Positions 48,035-56,519 of a stretch of 64,000 nt of DNA are shown here, in pieces (within the stretch, counting starts at the first letter, position 1; every line of letters starts with the position of its first letter). Under the pieces are notes generated by a model, which saw only the letters and a list, made by a program, of their open reading frames with translations, was not told the origin of the DNA and ran no database searches. This DNA is from Epiperipatus broadwayi (Eukaryota; Onychophora; Udeonychophora; Euonychophora; Peripatidae): contig JAQFVV010000520.1 of the NCBI GenBank assembly GCA_028023455.1, forward strand, positions 370,768 to 434,767, written 5' to 3'. The position numbers and the translations under genes are program-made.

Positions 48035-48640
48035 TACAAGGGGTTTTAAAAAATATTGGTTCAAATGATAAATCAAAATCACTTGATCTAGTTACCTTTA
48101 TTGATGAAGAATCATTTGCATTTGGGTTTAAAGACATTAATTTTATAAAAATATTTTTTGTTAATTAAATAAATATCTATAGGTTAATAATAAATAAATT
48201 TAAACAAAAGATGTAATTTTAAAAGATGCTCATAGAGGAAGTTAGAAAGATAATGCAAATATTATTATTTATTAAATGCAGGCAGTTCATAATTAAAGTG
48301 AAAGACTGAAAACCTCTTGCATGCACTTTTAGAATGCTTAGATGACAGCCAATCAGATGTAATGATGACTTATAGGGAGCTCTTAAGTCGCAATACAAGA
48401 CAGAGATTTTATAAGAAAAAGATGGTTCCATCTTTCACTTTACTTAAATATATATATATATATATAAGCCAGTCTGAAGCATTTTGACTTAAGAGCATGA
48501 AGCTTTAAACATCTTCACATTTAACTCACTGCATATTATTTATAAATCAACAATGCAAAATCTTTCGATTTACTACGAAGTAATTTTTCAGATCTTATGA
48601 ATTGACAGTAACGTATGTAAATATTATTTATTAAGAAAAT
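48035..48640. other. Unassigned DNA between Penelope pieces
   Basis: Probably element-derived 3' sequence, but I recognise no motif. The minus frame 48219-48431 is not credible. Confidence 0.35.
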
Positions 48641-48679
48641 TTAAAATAGTTTCAATTAATACTTGTTCAAAAATTGATG

Positions 48680-49110
48680 AGTTTTAAAAGATGTAAAGTT
48701 ATTTAAGAAAAATTATAAATTGAAAAAATAGAATTATATAAAAACATATTGTGTAGTTATTATTATGAAAATGATAGAAATAAATTAAATATTAAAAAGG
48801 TATATATTAAAATTAAAACAAATTATGAAAAAGGAAATCAATTAAGAATAAGATGAAAAGTAATACTAATTAAAAATGAACAAGGATATATCATTATAGG
48901 GATCATTGAAAAATTATATTGTTATTTTAAAATTCATAAGATAAGATATTGTTTATAAGTATGTATGCATGCATAGATAAGTATTGATTATATGGTTATA
49001 TATATTTGAATGTTGCAGCTCTGATAATGACTGTTGGACAGTTGAAACTGCAAGCAAGGAGAAATAAATTATATTATGTTAAATTGCATTGTTATTTAAG
49101 GTGTGTATGA
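48680..49110 (+). repeat. Penelope-like element terminal repeat, right
   Basis: Plus-orientation partner of the inverted left repeat. Landmarks are GGAAATCAATTAAGAATAAG, TATTGTTATTTTAAAATTCA, TGGTTATATATATTTGAATG, the hairpin at 49013-49053, AAGCAAGGAGAAATAAATTA and TTATTTAAGGTGTGTATGAT. Together with the left copy it brackets the GIY-YIG remnant. Penelope-like elements are known to carry such terminal repeats in direct or inverted orientation. Confidence 0.75.
49013..49053 (+). other. Conserved hairpin in Penelope terminal repeat (hammerhead-like core)
   Basis: The outer stem TTGCAG / CTGCAA encloses CTCTGATAATG, an inner stem ACTGT-TGG-ACAGT, and TGAAA. The same architecture occurs at 46344-46384 and 51368-51408 (both minus strand). 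Between copies the outer stem keeps pairing while its bases change. The conserved CTGATGA (one copy) and GAAAC next to a short stem resemble two of the three core strands of a hammerhead ribozyme. Helix I and a clear cleavage triplet are missing. The RNA role is inferred. Confidence 0.5.
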
Positions 49111-49120
49111 TATTTCATTG

Positions 49121-49325
49121 TAACATTCATTAGATGCATCTAAAAACTGTAACAAATGAATAGAGTAAATTACTAATACCTAGGATTAAACTCAGGTCTA
49201 TCACTTCTGGTGGTTGGACTTCTTATAAACTCCCAAGCAGTAAAGTCATACATTGTTTTTATTTAGCTCATTTAACTTATTAATTTTAACACTCATTAAA
49301 TACATCTAAAAACTGTAATAAATGA
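49121..49325 (+). mobile_element. SINE family G copy inside a 38-bp imperfect direct repeat
   Basis: The core at 49170-49262 reads AACTCAGGTCTATCACTTCT, GGTTGGACTTCTTATAAACT, CCCAAGCAGTAAAGTCAT. It is bracketed by TAACATTCATTAGATGCATC (49121) and TAACACTCATTAAATACATC (49287), each followed by TAAAAACTGTAA-AAATGA. The spacing is 166 bases. Confidence 0.55.
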
Positions 49326-49329
49326 GGTT

Positions 49330-49790
49330 ACCAAGGACGATATTAACAATATAAATATATACAATAAGATATAGTTAGTTTCAGAAGAAAAAAAAAGGCT
49401 CAATTTTATCATTAAATTTTTAATGTTAATTGTCCTTAAGAGATGATCTGACTTTGAGAGAATTCTCTGATTGCTATTGGTTTATAATTAAGCTGGGAAA
49501 AATATTTTCCATAAACTGTTGCCACAGCTTCATATGCAAATTATTTGCAAATTTTCTTAAATGTGTTTATTTTTAATTTAATTACTAGTTGTCTCGTATA
49601 CAAAACACTTTCTGCTGTCTCAAGCATATTAATATATGTGCGTTATCAAGATAGTGTCATAAATTCTTTGTTTTACAAAGAAGCATAATTAAGTTGCAAA
49701 AAATAATTTGCATTTTTTCTGAAGATTTTGTTTGTGCAAAATTGTATTAGACTAAATTCCTGAATTCTACTAATATAAAAGTATGCTTTT
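49330..49790. other. Unassigned AT-rich DNA
   Basis: Nothing recognised. Confidence 0.4.
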
Positions 49791-49794
49791 GAGA

Positions 49795-49915
49795 CCCTGC
49801 ACAGTTTGGTGCAGTTGGTGGAATGCCTGACTTGGAATCAATTCTGGTGCTCACAGATCTGTTTCTCGAACTTTTTATGAACTCCCGAGCAATAAAACCA
49901 TTAGCATTTTTTTAC
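49795..49915 (+). mobile_element. SINE family G copy, with tRNA-like head
   Basis: It has TTTGGTGCAGTTGGTGGAAT (A-box-like region), GACTTGGAATCAATTCTGGT, and CTTTTTATGAACTCCCGAGC, AATAAAACCATT. The 66-codon frame here is spurious. Confidence 0.65.
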
Positions 49916-49919
49916 GCAT

Positions 49920-50510
49920 ATCTACTCATAATAAACTTTCTGTCTGAAGATAGATTTAGGAGTCAAAGAAAAAAATGCCCAAAGATACAAGTTCCTAGTT
50001 CCTTTAGTTTTTTTAATGCTTAAACATAAATGTCACTTATAAAAACAAAACATTTTTAAAGCGGCATTTATTGAGTAAAATTCTTGGAAGGCACGCAATT
50101 TAATTTTTAAAATCTTTATAGTTAATATACTATTTTCTACTACTCTTTGCTTCAGAAATGTCTCTTTAAGAATTCAATAGCAGTCACCAGAATACTGGAA
50201 TTCCATTGGCTGTAGTAAAGTTTAGAGAAATTTCCTGTTGAAAATACTATTTTATTCATCTTTACACCCAGATTATCCAAAACAAGTTTCCAGGATATAT
50301 AAAACATAAGATCACATTATATTATGAATATTTTGGCTTTGTTATTTCATTTTATGATTAATTGCATTTCATTAATCAGCTGTGTTGTGCATTGAATCCA
50401 ATCTTGATAAATTTATATTTTGGGCAAGACAATTATTTGAGGGTAAACATAAAATGAGTTCACAAGAAATACTATTAATTTACAAAACAATGTCTGATTA
50501 TTTATTAACA
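49920..50510. other. Unassigned AT-rich DNA
   Basis: Nothing recognised. The plus frame 50382-50870 runs into the antisense strand of the LINE and is a shadow. Confidence 0.4.
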
Positions 50511-50514
50511 TTAT

Positions 50515-51288
50515 TTTCAGCATCAGCAACCATTATCAATCCATTGCAGGATAAAGGTCTCTCCAAGTTCAGTCCATCTTCTATTTCCAGTTTCTCTTCT
50601 CCACATCACCCTACACACTTCCTTATTTTATCCATCCATCTCACATGTGGTCTCTTTCTGGGTTTTTTGTACAATCTCTTGGAATCCAGTTTCAATATTT
50701 CAACTATCCATCTATTATCATCTCTTTTAGTAATATGTCCAGCCCTACTTCACACCAGTCTCTTAATTCTTTTAATGATGTCAGTAACACCTGTTTGTTC
50801 TCTTACTTATATATTGCATTTTCGATCTTTTCTTGTTACTCCTAATATGCATCTCTCCACCCTTCTTTGAGAAAAATAAAGTATCTATATTGTTCTTCTG
50901 TTAAGGGTTCAAGTCTCATATCCATAAGTAAGAACTGGTAAAACAAATTTATTAAAAACCTTCCTCTTCAAATACATAGGCATAATTTATTTTAATATTA
51001 TTTCTACCAAAAGCACTCCAACCAAGTTTAATTCTATGATTAATTTCATCCATTATGTTTCTATCTATAGTAATATTTTGACCAAGGTATTTGTAGTTGT
51101 TAACTTCTAACTTATCATTATCAATTTTACTTTCATTTTTTAAGAAAATTCATTGAACATTACTTTAGTCTTTTTAATGTTTACCTTTAGTCCTATTTTT
51201 TTACTTTCATCCAATAACTCTTGCAACATTTCCTGAAGTTCTGAAGCATTATTAGCAAAAACAATTACATCATCTGCAAAATCTAAAT
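50515..51288 (-). pseudogene. RTE-like LINE, RT catalytic motif to 3' end
   Basis: On the minus strand it starts with the catalytic FADD motif (FADDVIVFANN at about 51282-51250), followed by LQEMLQELLDESKKIGLKVN and KKTKVMF, then the YLGQ-type region, the LPVLTYG equivalent, the WAGHI equivalent and WIDNGC at the 3' end near 50525. The reading frame has several stops. The 3' end is almost the same as the plus-strand copy at 11400. This is the 3' half of a copy split by the insertion at 51289-51860. Confidence 0.85.
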
Positions 51289-51860
51289 ATATAATATAAT
51301 ACACCATATACACCTTAAATTACACTCTAAAATGCAGTTTAACACATGATTTATTTTATTTCCTTCCTTACAGTTTCAACTGTCCAGCAGACATCATCAG
51401 AGCTACAACATTTAAACATATACAATTAATGTACAATTAATATCTATCCATACATATACTAATATATATATACACATAAATATAAAAATAAAAAATAACA
51501 TTCCAAATACTCCAAATATTAACTTAAATATGGATCTTTAGTATCTCTATAATCTAAAAACTTCTTTACCTACCCTTATACTCAATTAACTTCTTTTATT
51601 TAAATTTTTTTATTTATTTTTAACATTTATTTTTCCATATTCTAATCATTTAAAATTTAAATTTACTTTTTAATTTATTTCTTCTATTTTAATTATTTAT
51701 ATATTACACATCAATCAATAACAATAATATTAACATACTATCCTTATAATTTTACTTCCTCTTAATTTTTACTTTTAACTAATCTTATCTTTTAATTCAG
51801 TACCCTTTCTCCTATAACTGAAATAATTTCAAAAAATTTAAAAATTTCCCTATTTACTTC
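51289..51860 (-). mobile_element. Solo Penelope-like terminal repeat inserted in a LINE
   Basis: The 11-mer AAAATCTAAAT at 51278-51288 is repeated exactly at 51861-51871. The insert carries ATATACACCTTAAATTACA, the hairpin at 51368-51408, and the TAATTTACTTTTTAA-type AT-rich body seen in 46260-47520. The uninterrupted sequence in the related LINE at about 56574-56600 gives the empty site. The insert has no open frame and no GIY-YIG motif. Confidence 0.88.
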
Positions 51861-52495
51861 AAAATCTAAATCACTTAAATAATCTCCATTTACTTTTATT
51901 CCTTTAGCTTGCCATTTTAATCGACTTCTTGAAGCACTGCTGTTAAAAGTTTTAGAGATATGGAGTCACCTGTCCTACACCCTTCTCAATGTTAACTTTC
52001 CTAGTAGCATTTATATAATATAATTGTTGATGTTGCATTTTTATAAATAGTCTTCAGAATATGACAATATCCTGAGTCTATACCTTGATGATTCAATGCC
52101 TTAATCATTGAAGAAATACTTATAGAATTAAATGTCTTTTCATAATCTATAAATTCAAAGCATAATGGCAGCACATATTCATTGGTCTTTTCAATAACTT
52201 CTTTCAATACTTGGATATGATCCACTGTACTAAATTCACTTTTAAATCCAGATTGTTCTTTTGGTTGGTTGAAATTCAAAGTTCTCTGCAAGTTATAATT
52301 ATCTTGGTAAAAATTTTATATAAAAAAAAAACTGCTAAAAGACTAATAGGTCTGCAATTTCTAATATCTTCTTTGTCATCTTTTTTAAATATTAATATTG
52401 CATTCTTCCAATCATCTGGTACACCTTTAACATTTACACGTTTGGTATATAAGTTTGCCAAAAAAAATTATATTTCTTCATCTGCTTTTCAACAA
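51861..52495 (-). pseudogene. RTE-like LINE, RT N-terminal half
   Basis: Minus-strand order from about 52460: [20 protein letters not shown], then [19 protein letters not shown], then [40 protein letters not shown] and a DYEKTFNSISISSMIKAL motif A region, with KGVRQ-equivalent sequence nearer 51930-51990. These are RT motifs 1 to 4. Motif A has T in place of the usual A. It continues at 51288 beyond the insertion. 5'-truncated near 52495. Confidence 0.85.
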
Positions 52496-52499
52496 TATA

Positions 52500-54015
52500 A
52501 ATACGGCTCCATAAAAAAAAAAAAAATCTACTATACAAAATGTAGTCTTATATTCGTCATCAAAACATGTAATCTCATCAAAACAGAACAAAATTATTAT
52601 TTAATATGATTGTTTGTTTGCTATCTACTTCTTGGCCGAATTTAAATAAGCATTTCATATATTTTAAATCCCTACATTGTTGCTATAAAATTATTTTGTA
52701 AACACATCTCATTGTTATTAATTAGATTCTAAACCAATATACGATATTCTATAGACCTTTTTGCACATTTGGATCCGTGAATTAAACGATTATTATTTTT
52801 ATCGTAGAATTATTTAAAAATGTATACTGTATTTGTAAATATTAATAATGGTAATACCGCCTTTAAAATATATACAGTATATATAATAATAATATAAATA
52901 TTATTGACAAGAAACAATCTATTCTTATTTTGAATTATTTATTTTGTTTATGTCAATGTTTATAATTAGCCTAGACTTTTACCTGTTCAGGAATGAGAAA
53001 AATATTATGCTATTGCTTGTCAAATCTTTTGAATTAAGCTAAAGGAAGCATGTTTATTGTTCTAATAGCCCCCAGTAAATTATTTGTTCTTCATTCAAGC
53101 ATATCTTTATTTTCATAGACCTTGTAGCAAGCCCAAGCGGTTACTATTTAATTGCTTTTAAAAATGTGAACCCCAGTTTTTTTTAGATCATTTATTTGCT
53201 GTAGCTGCCATCTAGTGAATAAATTTTAAGGTTAAACAACAATTTGAATTCAATCCCACAAAACAGAAGCTAATGATCTGTGTATTTTAAAGAGATGATG
53301 AACTCTTCAGAATGAACATGGAATTAATTAATGCATTAAATTAAAACCTTTAAATGAAAGGATTTTTTTTTTATACTGTTTTTGTTTTAAATGCTTCGCC
53401 ATTATGAAACTTCACTAAGCCTGATTATGCTATTGCTGGAAGAATCAATAAAATGAAATGTTTTATAAATTGTTTTTAAAAAAAAAAATGTTTGCAGAAT
53501 CTGGGTCAGATTTACCAAGCATTTAATGAAGCTTTTTTTTTTTTTACCGAGAGTAAAAGTTAGTAAATTTATAAATGCTGCGTAACAATTTTCAATAAAA
53601 ATATTAGTTTTAAAAATCATTTTTTAATTACATATTAATTTTAAATTTCTGTAAATAAAAGTGGTTAGGTATTTACATTTAAGTTTGTGGGTTGCATCAG
53701 ATAAGGCAAACCTTATTAATTAATTTATTTCAGTAAAAGTACCATTAAATTATTCACCTCCAATAATAATTTTGTTATTGCAGAAACAATTTTAAAGTTG
53801 CGCTACGGTAAATAAAAATAATAATTGTCCAAGCAATCACGTGATATTGAGCACAGCTACCATTGAGTTAACCAGACTGAGGTGGAATTGTTTTTACTTT
53901 GCTTATTACAAAATTAATCTGGGATCTTTCACTTTTTAAATCTACCACCCCATTAAATCACACGTTCTAAGTATATATATATGTGTGTTTATTTTATTAC
54001 TTCTACAAATACCAA
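52500..54015. other. Unassigned AT-rich DNA
   Basis: Nothing recognised. Homopolymer A/T tracts are frequent. Confidence 0.4.
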
Positions 54016-54025
54016 ATATTAATAT

Positions 54026-54195
54026 TAATAGTTACAATATGAAAATAAAAAAGCAGACCAACTTATTTGGGCTGTGAAAATGCAAATGTATACGTCCGCG
54101 TTTCATTGTCAGAAAAATCAGTAATAAAAAGCGGATGTATACATTTATATTTTCACAGCCCATGAAAATAGGCTTGTTTTCTTTCATTACCATTA
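54026..54195. mobile_element. Foldback element, 35-bp core arms
   Basis: GGGCTGTGAAAATGCAAATG and on to TATACGTCCGC (54069-54103) pairs with GCGGATGTATACATTTATAT and on to TTTCACAGCCC (about 54130-54161). Outer sequence (ATGAAAATA and AAAGCAG-like blocks) extends the pairing. No coding. Confidence 0.75.
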
Positions 54196-54354
54196 ATTCT
54201 AGCATTAAGTTAATTAGGATATTTACTATTAATAATAATAGATTGTGATTGTGCTGATTTCAAGATTTGGTAGACTTTTGACTCCTGCATCCAAAAGCAA
54301 TTGATTCTCCTGACTCTTAATAGTTATGCGATTAACATTGCATGTCATATGGTT

Positions 54355-54470
54355 TAATGAAGTGGCAAAGCAGTGGCTTCTGAGTTCAAGGCCCATAAAT
54401 CTTGCCTTAACTCTATCACTTCTAGTGTTTAAACTTCTTATGAACTCCTAAATAAATAAACCAATTGATT
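54355..54470 (+). mobile_element. SINE family G copy
   Basis: GAAGTGGCAAAGCAGTGGCT, TGAGTTCAAGGCCC (B-box-like), CTATCACTTCTAGTG, TTAAACTTCTTATGAACTCC. This uninterrupted copy is the empty-site reference for the next entry. Confidence 0.65.
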
Positions 54471-54529
54471 AATTTTTCCCTGCATGATTTGATATTGCAT
54501 AGAATGGTACCATCAGGATATTAATTTTA

Positions 54530-55225
54530 TGAATCTAGCTCAGGTTTATCACTTCTGATGTTTACACTTTGGTAAACATGAACTTACCAGGTCACAACAA
54601 AATTTTGTAGTTCAAATTTTTTTCACCAGAGTGTTTCTCGTTGAATTATTTAAAAATTTGTTGTGAAATATCAAATACACGGCGGCATAAAATTATATTA
54701 TAATAAATAATTATATTATAAAAAATATCTGATAAAAATAATTTATTAAAATAATAACAAAATAAACGCCCGGATATTACACATTCAACATTTTACACAT
54801 ATCCCATAATAAGTTCATTCATAATTACTGTCCATAGTAGTTTAATAAGTTCATAAATAGTTTTCACTTATAATAGTGATAAAATTTGCAAGAATGGCAT
54901 CAGTCATGTAGAGAGTCCTAAAAGCAAATTTCTGTAGGTCGGATTTGAATAAAGTACTGCTGGTGCCACACTGATGTTTGAGCTTGTATTTAGCTCTCAT
55001 CCACATATTTTCCACACTACCAGCATTACTTTATTCCAATCCTATCTATAGAAATTTGCTTTGTGAATTTTATCTTATGTATAAGCAAAAACTACAATGG
55101 ACAGTAATTCAACAAGAAACACTCTGGTGAGAAAAATTTGAAACAAAATTCAAATTTTGTTGTGACCTGGTAACTTCATGTTTACCCAAACTTTTTATGA
55201 ACTTCTAGAAATAAAACCATTCAAT
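54530..55225 (+). mobile_element. SINE family G copy split by an inverted-repeat element
   Basis: Left piece 54530-54570 (TTTATCACTTCTGATG and TTTACACTTT) and right piece 55187-55225 (CAAACTTTTTATGAACTTCT and AGAAATAAAACC) join to give the family sequence seen at 54405-54465. Confidence 0.7.
54571..55186. mobile_element. Inverted-repeat (foldback) DNA element, 616 bp
   Basis: It starts GGTAAACATGAACTTACCAG and ends with the reverse complement of GGTAAACATGAAGTTACCAG. The arms continue through GTCACAACAAAATTT, CACCAGAGTGTTTCT and GTTGAATTA. After an interruption of about 150 bases in the left arm they continue with TTACTGTCCAT and GCAAATTTCTGTAGGTCGGA-type blocks, so nearly the whole element folds back. 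Flanks TACACTTT and CAAACTTT (6 of 8 equal) suggest an 8-bp target duplication. No transposase. Confidence 0.8.
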
Positions 55226-55229
55226 TATT

Positions 55230-56515
55230 GTTTTTACTTTCTATTTATATTATAATTTTAAAATGTTTTTTTTTTATTTGCAGAACTTTCATTAAAGACT
55301 CAATAACAAAAATATTTTATTCAGCTGTCAGAAATAAAGTTACTTATATTATACATAATTGAAAAAGAAGTCACTACTTCTCACTGAGTTTTTGGGAAGT
55401 CAAAAACTACAAAAAGACAGAATGGTACCACTCTCTCTTTAAGCTCTGTTGTTATGTAAGCTAAGTGTTTGTTAAATAATTCCATTAAGATATTTCAAAT
55501 TATGAAACATTCTTTTTTTGGTTTGTAAAACCTCAGTCAATTTTCTCTTACAAATAGTAAAATAGCTTTTAATATATATATCTGTATAATCTGCTATAAA
55601 TCTAAGGGTTTTTTTCCTCTCAATTTGCCCTCTGGGTAGAATCAAAGATTGATCATTTCATTTCAAAAGATATTTTATTTATTTATAGAGCAAGGTACAT
55701 AATTGTGTATACAGGCAATAAGTTAGAGCTGCTGATAATGAGCATTGTCTGCAATGGGTCTACAAGGATACAGTTCAGATAGGAGGGTTAGGAGGTAGGT
55801 CCCATCCCTTTCATCACAGCAGTAGGGAGATAAATCAGTCCTTATAAGATTAGAGGCATCGCACATAAAATGTTTGACAAACTCTTACTTATTTTTAAAG
55901 AAAAAAGCTAATGAATTTAAAGTTAATCCATGAATAAAATTTAATTAGTTGGTTAATATAATTTTTATGAATATATATATATTTACATGAAATGGGTGTT
56001 TGAAAGGTTATACTATCAGGTCATTTTTGTTTTTGTTGTTATTAATTAGATATTAAATAATTGCTTTAAAAATATTCTTTCTTGTCTTAATTACTTTATT
56101 TTATCCAATTCCCGTTTCATGAATTGCAGTGTGCGTGACCTTATATCATGACAGCTTATATTCTAGGATTTAGGGTTTTTTTTTAATGATCCCAACAAAA
56201 CTTGTTATTTATAAATAATGGAAGCCCATGATTTGTTTAAGGGTATTTATAATAAGCTAATTTGATTATTTATAATAAGTTAATTTATTTATCGATTTCC
56301 CTCCTGCTCACTGTAATAAATTACAGTTCTAGCTTCCTCAGCTATGTTCATACATAACAGCTATATAGAATAAGGAGTATAAATATTTAGTGTATGGGCA
56401 TCCAGTTGATAATGATGATTATCCTGAATTGGCACAAAGAGTATATTCTTTAAAGTCCATGCACTGGACATTTTATTTTAGTTTAATCTCTACAAGACAT
56501 TAAGTTTATAATGGC
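55230..56515. other. Unassigned DNA
   Basis: No gene recognised. About 55650-55880 is less AT-rich but has no motif that I know. Confidence 0.4.
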
Positions 56516-56519
56516 CAGT

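Noticed and set aside
49013-49053. A full catalytic hammerhead ribozyme
   Set aside because: Only the CTGATGA-like and GAAAC strands and one short internal stem are visible; there is no helix I or evident cleavage triplet, so I report a hairpin with a similar core only.
50382-50870. 162-codon plus-strand frame
   Set aside because: It lies antisense to the C-terminal part of a LINE whose minus-strand product is clearly recognisable.
52211-52609. 132-codon plus-strand frame
   Set aside because: Antisense to the LINE reverse transcriptase region on the minus strand.
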